From: Neelides folsomi
Lineage: Eukaryota > Arthropoda > Collembola > Neelipleona > Neelidae
Direction: 5' to 3'
DNA: 64,000 nucleotides
Assembly (NCBI GenBank): GCA_034687125.1
Contig: JAQGBZ010000043.1
Coordinates: 1 to 64,000 of the forward strand
This document shows, piece by piece, positions 28,801-44,441 of this stretch. Position numbers and translations under genes: made by a program. Under the pieces are notes generated by a model. The model was not told the origin of the DNA, did no database searches, and saw nothing but the letters and a program-made list of their open reading frames with translations. Every line of letters starts with the position of its first letter. The stretch's first letter is position 1.

Positions 28801-30716
28801 GATAGAGTTACAGAGCCACATTGACGCAAATGAGGGCGAGAGTGGTGGCGAGTCTTGAGGAGATGCAGGGTGCATTCAACATTGAGTCATGGCCGAGGAA
28901 TGCAGTTGCTTACTCTACCTTCCAATCAAGATCGAGAAGAGGTCTACAGTATTAAAAGAGCGAGCCTTTCCTCATTCTTTCCCAGGTGCTCCCCATCACA
29001 TTGTCCACATGGTTGGAATTCGCTCACCCCTTCCAACATCATGGAGGGTTAAGGTCCAACATCTGAAAGGACTCCAAGGTTAACTCATTACATGGTAATA
29101 CTCCTTCCCCCCACCCACTTTAACCAACGTTGCTCAGCTAACTTTTGTCTGAGGTGAGTTGGTCTTTCTTTATTCATTTTTCTTCAGCAGACTTGAGCTC
29201 ATTAGGACCCATCGCTTCCCCCCTTTTAAATATATTATGAATATTGGTCGGAGTCAGCCGTTGGCTCTAAGAACTCTTTTCATCTTCTGGAGTTACTCTG
29301 AGTATAAGGGAGTTGTATATGGGAGTTTGAGCTCGGACTGTTTCCCAGCTGACTCCTATTCAAAAGGGGAGAAGGTAGGATTCATTTACTATTCTTATAT
29401 GAGATATTCTATATATATGAGATATTTCCCATACAATACTTCTCCCATACACTGAGGAGGACGGAGGGGGAAGTCGGAAGGGAAAGTCTGGAAGAGAGAC
29501 GGAGGGGATCGATCGCAGTCTGAGTGAAAAAGCGGCCCCGTTGCCCTATCTCCCATTTCGTCACAATTTCCTTTGGGTGATGGTAAGTGAGCCTGGATGA
29601 GAGGAGCATTAAGCTCAGCTGTCGCAAGATCTCGGTCTTTGTACGATCCGAGGGAGGTTCTTCTTGGCTCATGACTCGTCTGGGACAAAATCCCTTCTAC
29701 CCGGAATATATCACTTCCACTTCCACATTCAGAGAGGTCTAAAGAATACAAGCCCCAAAGAATACAATTATTATTTTCTAGGTCTCAACTCGGCCTATCT
29801 TTACCTCTAAAAACTAATTCAGATCGAACGGGACATTTTTCATTCATTATTCCTTCCTCAATGAGCAACGTGTTTTTGAGTATTTTATTACAATCCTCCA
29901 AGCAAGGGAATTGTCGGATATAATTCTCGGATAGTATTGAATGAACCAACGAGGGACTAAGGAAGTTATTTTTTTATTTACCAACCTCCTCACATAATTT
30001 TTCTCCCATGCCTCCTATCCGGTGTCTCGAGGAATATTTATTTTCTTTCAATTCATTTCATGAGTCTGACACTGTCCGTTGAGTTTCCTCCCCAGATGTC
30101 TGGGGAAAACAAAGAGGGGAATCATAAAAGGCGAACCACCATTGAGCCAAACCCTCTTGCAAAAAGTGCAGAAGGGAATCGGCAAACCAAGTGCAATTTT
30201 GTATATTTACCATCAGATGAGTCATTCTCTCCGTTGTCCCCGCCTACACTTTGTGAAGATTAGTGGCTGGGAGCCAATTTGCACTATTGATACTAGAGAT
30301 GACGGACTTCCACCGACCGTTGTGGAAATCTCATTTTCTCATTAATGGTAGTATTCTAGTTATTCTAGGGAGTGAGTCGATGTGAGTCGATGTGGTTCGA
30401 AGAAGGCAGGACCTCTATTGAATTACCTAAAGGGGAGAGAGTCTGGTAGTTTGGTGGACAGAGATCCGGCCAATTACCCAACGTCACACTCACCCAGATG
30501 GCTTCACGAGGGACTTGTAATTGGCAGGGGGACCCTCGGCGGACCCTGGCAGGTGGACCCGACCCTATTTGCGTTATTTGCCCCTCTCCTATTTTTACTC
30601 GCGTAATTAGATTAGGAATTCAAAGCCCATTTCCTGTCTGATGTCTGGGATCGGGATCGGAATGATCGCATTCATCGCATCGGTTAGTTGGGGTTGGCGC
30701 TTGAGTTGAGTTTGAA
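25835..30716. other. Unassigned region, part 3
   Basis: No gene recognised. Contents: repeated GAATATTT near 26145-26170, a 35-bp direct repeat at 27315-27379, a GC-rich island at about 27825-27930 (GCGGGCCGAAGTAGTAAGTG and CACCCGCCGCCTTCG) with a possible donor, and purine-rich stretches whose open frames run in several phases at once, as expected from composition alone. Confidence 0.4.
27315..27379. repeat. 35-bp direct repeat, about 1.9 copies
   Basis: The unit starting CTACATAGGTATATATCATA (27315) recurs 35 bp later at 27350 and is interrupted near 27379. Confidence 0.85.
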
Positions 30717-31232
30717 TTGGTTTTTAAATTTCCTTATTTATTCGCAGGTTCTTTCAGCAGCCGGCGTGGAATCCGGAAGGCCCGAGATCGGCAATCGGCA
30801 AGAGTCTTCTTGGCCCAGAGGTTGTTTCCCTCTCGTTCCATTGATTCTTTCCAAATCAATGGGAATTTGAATTTCGGCATTGCTCCGCAGTGCTGCCCAG
30901 GTACTTGGGCTTGTGCCTTGGCTAGTCAGGTACCTGAAGTAGCGCGCGGAGAGGTGCTCCTGATCATCGACACTCTCGCCGGTCTCGTCTGGAGTCGAAC
31001 AATGAGCTTCCCAGAAGGACGGGAACAGTTGAGGTCCCCTCGACGACCTCTCCAGTCCAGGTGTCTCTTGTTCATTGTACTTCATCAGGTGCTCTGGTAT
31101 GCTAGACACCCGGCACCTGAAGGAGTGCAAACGATACGGGCACCAATTCGACCAAGACCAAGGGACTCCCTTCGAAGGCCTTCGTGTGAAATACTTAAAG
31201 TTGAAAAGACTGACTAACCCTCGTAAATCCAT
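30717..31232. other. Overlapping open frames on both strands, GC-richer
   Basis: A plus-strand frame (30717-31217) and a minus-strand frame (30738-31232) are both open for about 165 codons. On the plus strand a good acceptor (TTTATTCGCAG, ending 30747) and several CAGGT sites occur. The minus-strand frame contains HLMKYNEQETPGLERSSRGP and SARYFRYLTSQGTSPSTWAA, which look protein-like. I recognise neither. Only one strand at most can be genuinely coding, and composition could explain both. Confidence 0.3.
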
Positions 31233-33598
31233 CCAGATTTATATAACTCTTATCGCTCAATTATTATTTATTGTAGTATGTATATGGGGGATAGGACGAT
31301 TGAACGATGAGGACGATGACGATTGGGGATGATGAAGTCATGGCTATTTAAAGGGGCTAGTTAGCCAAGAATTATTATGCCGTCGAGCTTCGTCAGTTCC
31401 GCCTTCCCCAACCCACGTTCCTCTCGTCGATGTGTGTTTTGTGCATGGGGAAATTCGGGTCCTGGGGCAAAGACGGGTGGTGCGGCGGAGCTGCCCTGGT
31501 TCAATGGTTTTTATTTTTTATATATTTGCATTTACTAATTCTCAAAACTCAATGGTACATGCCACACGAGGAAGGAACGGAGGAACTGCTGGTTGAAAAG
31601 TTGGGGAGGAAGTCGCCCGCCCCCCTACACCGGACATTGTAAAATAATAAAGTCAATACGATTTGCAAATATTCACAGCCGTTTATTTCCAAAGACCTTG
31701 AGTTCATTAATAATTCATTAATGTTCATACAATTAGCTTCTTAGAATTAATTAATTAAAGATCGCAATCCCATTTTGAGGATAGATAAATTTATATAAAT
31801 ATATAATATTATCTGGAATTAAAAGAATTCCTTTCATCCACTCCAAAGTTCAAAGTCCTTTTCTTTCTCGAAGCACATCCTCCTCCCTATTGAAGGCGAG
31901 TCAGCCTCCTCACACAACGACCCTCACGAGGAGTCATGAATTATTTTATTTCATTGAGGTTCCGGCCAGCGACTTACGTCACTTCTCTCTCCCAGCCTCA
32001 ATTTAATACTACAACTGTTCGAGAACCATCTCTCTCATTTTTTCAATCTCCAGCTCAATTCCAAATTCAGTGGATATTGAGCGTCTTGAATCGGAACGTG
32101 AATCGGAAGGATACACAAGACTTTTCTTTTCCCTAGTCCAACTTCAACAACCTTAATGCATCTTTTACGAATACTCCGATGGAGAATCACCGTGAGCTGA
32201 ATGATCTAACGAATCACTTAAAACACTCCCAACCACTTCACCCACTCATTTACCCATTTCCCTTTAATGACAATGGAGACTTTACTCTCTGGTAAACGAC
32301 TTGTTTTTATAAAATGACCAATTCCAACAAATTGCAACTATGTAACTATAATTTAGTTCCGCCTACATGATTTGAATCATCTTGTTCTATTATTAACGAT
32401 GTGATGATACTCCCAAGTGCAAGTGCATGTAGCACTTAAACTATAATATTGCATCATCAAAATCCATTACGTACATTCAACGATAAAGTATATGATTTAC
32501 AATAAATTGATTTTTGCAAGTATCCTATTATCTTATGTACTATACCATAAGTACAAAATGTACTTACAAAAATGTTCGAACCATGGAAGTTTGTTAAAGT
32601 TTGAAATCTGTCAAAAGCTTTTATTTGTCATAAATAACATAAAAGGGAAAAATCACAAAGTCCACAAACTTGGGCTCATTGAAATTTAAAATGGGAACGG
32701 AAATTGATAAAATTTTGTCTCATTTATATTTATAAATGAGACAATTTTATCTCAAGTGTTGAAGACTTTATTTAAACAATAAATAAACAAAGCATAAATA
32801 CACCAGTATATTCCACCTATCAATTACACATATTATTTACCGATTAACTTATGGTTTGCATAAATGAATAATTTCATACAAAGTCAATTATCTTTTACAT
32901 TGCATTGAAAGAACATCATACAAACATTAATAAAAATATCCATTTATTATACAAATACTATAATATATATATTTTATATTCCTATATTAAATATATATTT
33001 TATATCAAGATATTGTCTTATAAATTGCAGAATAGGAAAATTAGTAGATTCATGCCTATTTGAATTGGATGATAAGCGAAGAGGTTTAATGAATCAAACG
33101 GAATAGGGAAAAAACTGGGGCAGAATACCAAATTCCATTCTCATTCAAAAAGCAATCTCTTAAAGAAATTCGGGAAATGAGTCAGAACCTCAGTCTGGCT
33201 CTTGTCTCATTCAAGAAGTGAGTCATGTTGGAGTTGAATGGAGATAAATTTGTTCAAGAGTCACCGTCTAAGTCACTTCCAGTCCCAGTCATTGAAGTCA
33301 TTGATTGTCGGAGCCTCGGAGCGTCATGCAGGAGAACAAGGAGCCATCAAAGAAAGACCCCCAGAATAAAAAAAATTTGAGAGGAGAATTTGCCTAAATT
33401 CCCTCCTTCAGTGTAGAGGCCTGTAGAGAGTAATGAGGAAGATAATGAGGATTGACCATATGGTCATTGAGGTGGTACGAAAGAAACGGGACATCCCTGT
33501 CTGTGAGTGGGTGAATCTGTGGGAACGGCCGGCTACGTCCCACACATGCAAAGATACGTGGGATTCTGGAAATTCTGGATCTCTGTCCTCAAATTTAG
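31233..33598. other. Unassigned region, part 4
   Basis: No gene recognised. Positions 31.7-33.05 kb are AT-rich. A near-perfect hairpin sits at 32706-32751. Nothing else of note. Confidence 0.45.
32706..32751. repeat. Short near-perfect hairpin
   Basis: Arms of about 21 bp (GATAAAATTTTGTCTCATTT and its complement AAATGAGACAATTTTATC) differ only by a two-base bulge, with almost no loop. It is too short-looped for a standard microRNA precursor and may be a foldback remnant. Confidence 0.7.
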
Positions 33599-33777
33599 CC
33601 GGCGTTGGGGAGAATCGGAGGAGAGAGAGCTTTGAACTGCAGAGAAATGGGCTAAAGAAGTCTGAAGATCCTGAGGAAGATCTGAGGAAGCAATGGCGGT
33701 GTCTCTGTCCTCGGGAGGAATTCGAAGAGTTTCTTGAGCGGACCTTTCCTTTTGGCAAAAGAACAAACGAAGGATGA
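33599..33777 (+). CDS. Candidate terminal exon of an unidentified gene
   Basis: A good acceptor (TCTCTGTCCTCAAATTTAG) precedes 59 open codons ending in TGA at 33777. The peptide includes GLKKSEDPEEDLRKQWRCLC and PREEFEEFLERTFPFGKRTN. No partner exon is identified, and the opposite strand is also open, so purine-rich composition may explain it. Confidence 0.2.
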
Positions 33778-33924
33778 AATGAGCATAAGCTGAGAGGGGC
33801 TAAATAAGCTTAAAAGACTCTTTTATTCTCTTCCTCTCCTCAGGCTGATGAGGCTCCACCGGCGCACTCACAATGATGCAGGGAACATTACTTCCGCCGA
33901 TGATGCAGAGTGTTCATAAAATCC

Positions 33925-34260
33925 TTAACCCTTTCCCCTCCTCCACATTCCCCAATTTCGCATAATGAGGGGAATGCAGAGTGTAGTATGGATTGCGGGG
34001 ATTCGTTGAGTTGAAGGATGGAGGATCTTTACGATCTCCCTCCCATAAAAAGACGGAGACGGCGGAGGGCCGGTCAAGGAACCTTCAAAGTCACTCGGTT
34101 TACGTCCTTTACGTAAATCCTCCCTCCTCCTGGCATTGAGAGCAGAAGCAGATTTGCTGAATTCCTCGACTCGTCGCTCCTGTTCGTCTCGCTTTTTTTC
34201 TAACCGTCCAGCACCCATGTGAGACGGAGGATTGACAAAAAGAATCCCACGACCCTCATG
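33925..34260 (-). CDS. Candidate exon of an unidentified gene, minus strand
   Basis: After an acceptor-like GGTTTTGCAG the minus strand stays open for 111 codons, with GILFVNPPSHMGAGRLEKKR followed by a charged coiled-coil-like run (DEQERRVEEFSKSASALNAR) and a Pro/Ser tract. No family is recognised and no neighbouring exon is established. Confidence 0.2.
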   Translation of the reverse strand, partial: HEGRGILFVNPPSHMGAGRLEKKRDEQERRVEEFSKSASALNARRREDLRKGRKPSDFEGSLTGPPPSPSFYGREIVKILHPSTQRIPAIHTTLCIPLIMRNWGMWRRGKG

Positions 34261-34320
34261 CTGCAAAACCTCCCTTTGTCCCTCGCTCGCTCTCCTCCTT
34301 CCACACCTACGTGGGCCCAT

Positions 34321-36171
34321 TTCCTTCTAAGCTCATTTGGGACGAACATTAAGAAGAGCTCATGTGCCACTCATTCATCCAATGAATCACTAATGGGGAT
34401 TACGGGGGCTTTCAAGCGCCAGAGTGGGATTTGCCAATTGCGAACTCATGTCATCCCCCTCCTCGGTAAATAAACGGGCTAAATAGGGAGAGGTGGAGAA
34501 GAATGGAATCGATGACTTCGTCATCCCTTTCTTCCAGGATGACCCCTCCTTGCCCGTCATCATTCTCCAACATCTTTCAGACATCCGAGCTTAGCCATAT
34601 AAACAGCTCTAGACGAACTAATCTAATTAAACCGCCCACGGAGACATACAGATTTATTGATGACCGAGCTGCCGAAAAAATTACGCCTTCACAAATACTT
34701 TTTACACTGAAGCTCTAAGTTCCTTTGTGTCAGGATAAATCAAATTATTAAGTTTTATATGTCTGGGTCAACTTCTATTCAACTAGACTTTTCATTTCAG
34801 TGTATTTGGACATTTAAAATTGGCAATAAAATATAAAATAAGCAATATTTAAAATATAAAATAATATACAAAGTAGTATCAAAATAACTTAAAATCTATC
34901 ATTCAAGTTCTTAAAAATAATAAGCGCAAATTATAACTGTATGCGAAATCAATTAAACAATAAGCAAGCATAAAATGAGCAGCAAATACTTATCACTGGC
35001 TTATCAGTAGTAATAATAAAAACATAAAATCGCCAATAAATTTCGATTGGATTCAATTAATCCAACTGGTTCATTAATCCATTAAGTATTTATGCTACAT
35101 ATGAGATTGTCACACATCAATATTTAAGTATATGAACGACCTTCTTTTTATTTATTTGCTTAAAAATCTGCATCAATAAAAGTTATACCGTCAATTATAA
35201 AAGTCCCAATGTTTAATTAACTATCATTTAACTTATAGATAATATTAACACATAATATTTAATACACATAGAATTGGCAATAAAAAATCCCAATCGTCAT
35301 TTTTTTATCATTTGCATTGGCTCAAGTATGAATGGGAAAAGAAACTTTCACTCCCCTCATCCATCCACAGAATTCCATAGATAAATCCAAACGCCTAAAA
35401 GATCATTTATCATAAACAGACCATTTAAGTAGGGCGAACATTTTTCCTGTCATTTACATTAAAAAGGGATAAGTGGAATTAATAACGTTTGCCTTCCGCA
35501 TCCATTCTCTGGATATTCCTCTCTCAATCTTCCACTCTGCAGAGCTCTGTAAATGTACGAATTGAATGCCGAATGCATCCAAATAAATTTGCAAAAATGT
35601 TTCTTTGGCCATCTATCTGAAATAAGGTTGAAACTTTAGTTTAGAAATTGTCATAAGAGTCGCTAGTGTTATGAGACCTCCTTCGTGGAACTTTTACAAT
35701 GACCATCAGACAACTTGTATCTGTTTCTTCAATTCAAACCAATCTATAAATTTGTTCCATTTCCATGTAGGGAGGTGTTGGTGAGAGTTGAGTTGTATTC
35801 TTCTTCTCTCATTTACTTTAATCACCTTCTGCGATAATCCTTTATAAGAGAATTTGGGAAGAACATCTTGTTGTCGCCCCATTACGACCATCAAACATCT
35901 TTTCCATCTGACAGATACGAAGAATTTTGGCAAAGATCAAGAATCGTCAATTGATTGACTTCATACAACAATTAAATCTTAATTCTTCAAAAAGGTGAGT
36001 GGTTGATGAATTAAGTCACAAAGAGTTCAACTGTCAAACCGGCACTTGACTCATAATTATACAGATTTAGATTAGATATTGGGAACGAAGGTCAGGGGTA
36101 TATTTGCACAACAGGTGATGATCGAAAGGAATAAATTGTGTTATGGTTTATTTTAGCCAAGATTTCCAACC
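34321..36171. other. Intergenic DNA upstream of the Rab GDI gene
   Basis: Composition turns AT-rich at about 34.75 kb. No gene is seen. The GDI transcript probably starts in the last part: TCAAAAAG|GTGAGTGG near 35994 looks like the donor of a 5' UTR exon, and TTATTTTAG ending 36156 is the acceptor before the start codon. Confidence 0.45.
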
Positions 36172-38195
36172 ATGGATGAGGAATATGATGCGATCGTTCT
36201 CGGAACGGGACTCAAAGTAATAAATATATTAAATATATACATTCTATATTAGATATTTACGAAATAAAAACGCTATATTATATTAAATTTAACCTTGAAT
36301 TTAGAATTGAACTTAGAATTTAACCATTTAAGTTAATTGTGTAATATTTTGAAAGAGTGCTAATTTAATAATTTTAATAGGAATGTATCCTGAGTGGGAT
36401 GCTCTCGGTATCTGGAAAGAAAGTTCTCCATATTGATCGAAACAAGTACTATGGAGGTGAATCGGCATCTTTGACACCTCTTGAAGATTTATTCAAAAAT
36501 TACAATTGTCCGCAACCTGATGAGACCTATGGAAGAGGACGGGACTGGAACGTGGATTTGATACCAAAGTTTCTCATGGCGAATGGACAGCTTGTAAAGC
36601 TTCTCATTCATACTGGTGTGACCCGTTACCTTGAATTCAAGTCAATTGAAGGAAGCTATGTCTACAAAGGAGGGAAAATTTCTAAGGTGCCGGCTGATGA
36701 AAAGGAAGCTCTCACTTCTGGTAAATTACCGATATTAATTTTAACGGACAAAGACACATAGACTAGTATAATAATTAATCTAATTAAACTTTATTAATTA
36801 TAAATAGCAAAATACAGTAATGATGATTAAATAATTTATTTAATAAACAGATTTGATGGGTCTCTTTGAAAAACGCCGGTTTAAGAATTTCCTTGTTTAC
36901 GTACAAGAATACAAAGAAGATGATCCGAAAACATGGAAGGATTATAATGGAAGCACTCAGCCAATGTCTCAACTATATGAAAAATTTGGTTTAGACAATA
37001 ACACTCAAGATTTCACTGGACATGCTTTGGCTCTTCATCGAGATGATGATTATCTCAAACGACCTGGTATTGAAACGATTAAAAGAATTAAGCTTTACAG
37101 CGAGTCGCTCGCTCGGTATGGGAAAAGTCCCTACTTGTACCCGTTGTATGGGCTTGGAGAACTTCCACAGGGTTTTGCTAGGTAAATTCATAAACAATTT
37201 GCAAATGATAGCCATAAAATCTTAATTATGTATAATCACTCATTACAGTTTTATAACCAGTAATATATTCTTAATTATTTATTCCTTTAGGTTGAGCGCT
37301 ATTTACGGTGGCACTTACATGCTCGACAAATCTGTCGATGAACTCGTTTTTGATGAGAGTGGAAAAGTCACTGGAGTTAAATCTGGAAATGAAGTGGCGA
37401 AATGCAAACAGGTGCAAAATAGTTTGCTAATTAACTTAATATGCTATACAATATGTTATTTATTGAAACAATTTAGGATAATGTGTTTAATATTTATTTC
37501 CATTTTAAATAGGTTTATTGCGATCCTTCTTATTCGATGGGACGAGTGAAAAAAGTTGGCCAAGTTGTCCGCTGCATCTGTTTACTGGATCATCCAGTAA
37601 ATGGAACAAAGGACGGGCTTTCCACTCAAATTATCATACCACAGAAGCAAGTTAATAGACGATCAGGTATACATTCATAATCTTAAAATGTGTAAAATAA
37701 GACATTTATAAATCCCAATTAGATTTTTAATCAGAAAATTACTCAACTTATTTCCGATTCTAAATTCTAGATATTTACGTGTCACTCGTATCATACACTC
37801 ATCAAGTTGCTGCAAAGGGTTGGTTCATTGCGATGGTTTCAACAACAGTTGAAACGAACAATCCTGAAGAAGAAATCAGACCTGGACTTGCACTTCTTGG
37901 ATCTATTAAGCAAAAGTAATAATAATTACCTTTAATTAAAATTAGTTTAAAATTAATCTACCATAACAAAAGCAGATTATAATAAATTTTTTCCTTAAGG
38001 TTTGTCACTGTCTCTGACTACTTTGAACCAACGGAAGATGGAAAAGCATCCCAGGTGTTTATTTCTTCCTCATACGATGCTACAACTCATTTTGAAACGA
38101 CTTGCTTAGACGTTCTCGACATTTTTAAACGCGGCACTGGAGAAGAGTTTGACTTCTCCAAAGTGAAGCACAACCTCGGGGAAGAAGACCAATAA
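36172..38195 (+). CDS. GDI: Rab GDP dissociation inhibitor
   Basis: Seven exons (36172-36216, 36381-36720, 36851-37181, 37291-37411, 37513-37666, 37771-37915, 38000-38195) join in phase to 443 residues, the normal family length. It starts [20 protein letters not shown] with the Gly-rich dinucleotide-fold motif; the Rab-binding region [20 protein letters not shown] follows. Conserved central sequences [19 protein letters not shown] and [15 protein letters not shown] are present. GDI extracts GDP-bound Rab proteins from membranes and recycles them through the cytosol. It is GDI rather than Rab escort protein because the long inserts of REP are absent. It faces KAT7 tail-to-tail. A 5' UTR intron probably precedes the start codon. 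Confidence 0.97.
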
Positions 38196-39921
38196 AATCA
38201 ATTGGCTATCCAAGGACATAAAAAACTAATTGTAAACCCAATCATGCCAATCCTTCCCGCTCATTTATACCAAGATAATTAACTATTTAATTACATGATT
38301 ATTGACCCAAAGCTTCTTTCCTATTCTTTATTTATAATCTCGTTTAAGAATTAACGTTGACTTTGAGATGCAATTGATATTGAAATACAGTTAATACTTT
38401 TAATGAACTTCTAAATATGATCCTTATTAAATACATATTAGGTGGATAACAAAAGTTTATGATTAAACAAGAAATTAAACATTATCAATTTATTAAAAAT
38501 AGAAATTATATACATTCCTTTAAAATGAATATAAGTAATGATATGTTATTTAATAATAAAAAAGTAATTATGCAAATCGTTAATTCGCGTATTTTGCATT
38601 CAAGAATATAAATAGTAAAATAGCTATTAAATACAGAATTTTTGAAAAATGTTATTTTTAAGGTATCTCATTATTCCGAGGGGAAAAGAATGAAACTGAT
38701 TTAAATTACTTTATCTATAATAATTTGCAGTTTGAGTACTTGTAGTAAAAACGAGTAATTGTATGTTGTATGCATTGCTTTCATTCTAAATTGAGTTTTT
38801 TCTCTACCATGAAACTCTCATGACATGAGAGTTAAAGAATTTTATGATTTAATTTAGCATGAATAGATTTTTTGCTACACTCATAAAATAAAATAATTGG
38901 ATTATATTTATCTTTAAAGTGTAAGGATGTTTGTGAATATATGGAAGATAAAATGTAGTTTAATATAGTTAAAGTAGTTCAATTCCTAAATATATTAGAA
39001 TATAGTAAAATGGTTAAATAAAAGTTAAATTTTAAATTATATTAGTTCAAAGAACGTTAATAAAAAATGATTTGCTGCAATTAGCTATTATGTATATTAT
39101 ACTTAATGCAGTTTCCGTCTCCCATTCTGCTATTCAATTTAAAAGATAAATGGTAATAAAAGTGCGTGTTTAAAGTTCAGCTGTAACCTTTTTTATTTAA
39201 CATAATCACATCCATATATTTTTATCATCATTGTATTTATAAAATAAATTTTAAATAAATATTTTTTCATATTTCTTTCGTGTTAAAAATGTAAAATTAT
39301 AAGTTTTAAAAATGGATTAAAAACATAATTGATGCAAATTCCAAAAACACTTCATAATCTTCATATAAGTAGTTTTAATTTTAATATATTGAAATATAAG
39401 CAAGAAAGCTTAAGACATCTACCACAAAGAGTCGAGAGGATTTATAAAATTACTAAAGTCACAAAAATTACATTTAATAAATAGATCTTATACAATTATT
39501 ATATTAATATATAAGTAATTACTATTGTAGAATATTACACAATTAAAAGTATTTTTTATTAAATACTTAATATATAGAGAGTAAAATGATTAAATATGCT
39601 CATAAATATTTAAAAAAATGAAAATAAAACTTTTTCCATTATAAGTTGCCTATTGTATTTAGAAAAAGGATATTATTGTTTAAATACATAAATATTGCGA
39701 CTTGGTAATTCCTACTAAAAAGAATGATCATGATCATAGATAAAAATTGTTTTAATAAATTACATTTTGTTAAAGTGTTCTATAAAAGGATTGCACCGGT
39801 TAAAAAGGTATTTGGCAAGAAAGATACTAAGGGTGGACAACTATCTTGGTGTAAGAATCTTAACAGGGGGATGTCAAAGGTTCAAAAATGTCACACTTAA
39901 ATTGTCAGTGTCAAGCACATT
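38196..39921. other. Convergent intergenic region (GDI / KAT7 3' sides)
   Basis: AT-rich sequence holding the 3' UTRs of both genes. I see no further gene, repeat array or RNA gene here. Confidence 0.6.
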
Positions 39922-43733
<3,812 letters not shown>

Positions 43734-43744
43734 TTTGTACTATT

Positions 43745-44115
43745 TCAACGCTTCGTTGAATTTAGAAGCGATTCAACAGCGTATTGGATATAATGAATGT
43801 CAGTTTTAATCCCATTGTAACTCAAGTTTATTTTAGGGGAATGGACCACGAAAACTCTCCTTTGAACCTCATCATTAGTCAGTGGATCTTCCTTGGGTTT
43901 TCCTAACTGCCGAGGAACACTATTTTTAATAGTCTTTCCAATTAAAACATAAAGATGGGTAGAATTTGATGGCAATTGGAGCCCACTTTGCGTTAGAGAT
44001 GAAAGTAAACATCCAGCACATGAAATTACAGTAGTTTGAAAGGGGGAACTGAGGGATTCACAAAAGGTGAGGCGGATTCGAAGAGATCAATGAATTCCCG
44101 ACAACAGACATTCAT
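43745..44115 (-). CDS. Small unrecognised ORF immediately upstream of KAT7
   Basis: An ATG at 44115 opens a frame (MNVCCREFIDLFESASPFVN, then PSVPPFK) that stops near 44026. A second frame, open from just 3' of a TGA, continues as GLQLPSNSTHLYVLIGKTIK and NDEVQRRVFVVHSPK to a TGA at 43745-43747. The two connect either by a 44-nt GT-AG intron (43986-44029, phase consistent, about 110 residues) or by one missing base in the G5 run at 44042-44046 (about 124 residues). The composition looks coding, but I do not know the family. The stop lies 11 nt before the KAT7 ATG in the same exon, so a shared two-cistron mRNA is plausible. It could instead be a non-coding 5' leader. Confidence 0.4.
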
Positions 44116-44441
44116 CTAATAACCCCCTTCATTTTCATGAGACAATTAAATGAAAGATGTCTGACACTCCCTCACGAGTTTTACATTGGACGTTAAAATA
44201 CTACGCTGTTGGATATAGCCCAGATATAACCTATAGCTTACCATACGCTGGTTCGGGTTATACAAGCACATGTAACATTGCTCTTATAGCCAACTGCTAT
44301 GAGAGAACATTTGACATTTACAATATTAAGTTTTTCACAATTTCATTAAATTAAATTTAATTTAATTTGCCTACTTTTATTCAATCTTATGTATTGTTAT
44401 TCAATTTAGTTCTAGAGCATTTTTTAAATAAATTAAAGATT
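44116..44441. promoter_or_regulatory. Divergent promoter interval, KAT7 side and COG8
   Basis: The interval between the small ORF upstream of KAT7 and the COG8 start codon. It must hold the COG8 promoter and probably that of the KAT7 transcript. A 65-codon plus-strand frame here (44157-44354) has no supporting signal. No TATA box is convincing. Confidence 0.35.

Noticed and set aside
15322-36171. Homeobox, nuclear-receptor, zinc-finger or well-known microRNA gene in the 20-kb gap
   Set aside because: I looked for homeodomain helix-3 codons, paired zinc-finger motifs and mature sequences of common arthropod microRNAs (for example let-7, bantam, miR-1, miR-9, miR-10) and saw none. By-eye search can miss diverged cases.
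44157-44354. 65-codon plus-strand ORF starting with ATG upstream of COG8
   Set aside because: It overlaps the divergent promoter interval, has no splice or poly(A) context, and its 3' part dissolves into AT-rich sequence.
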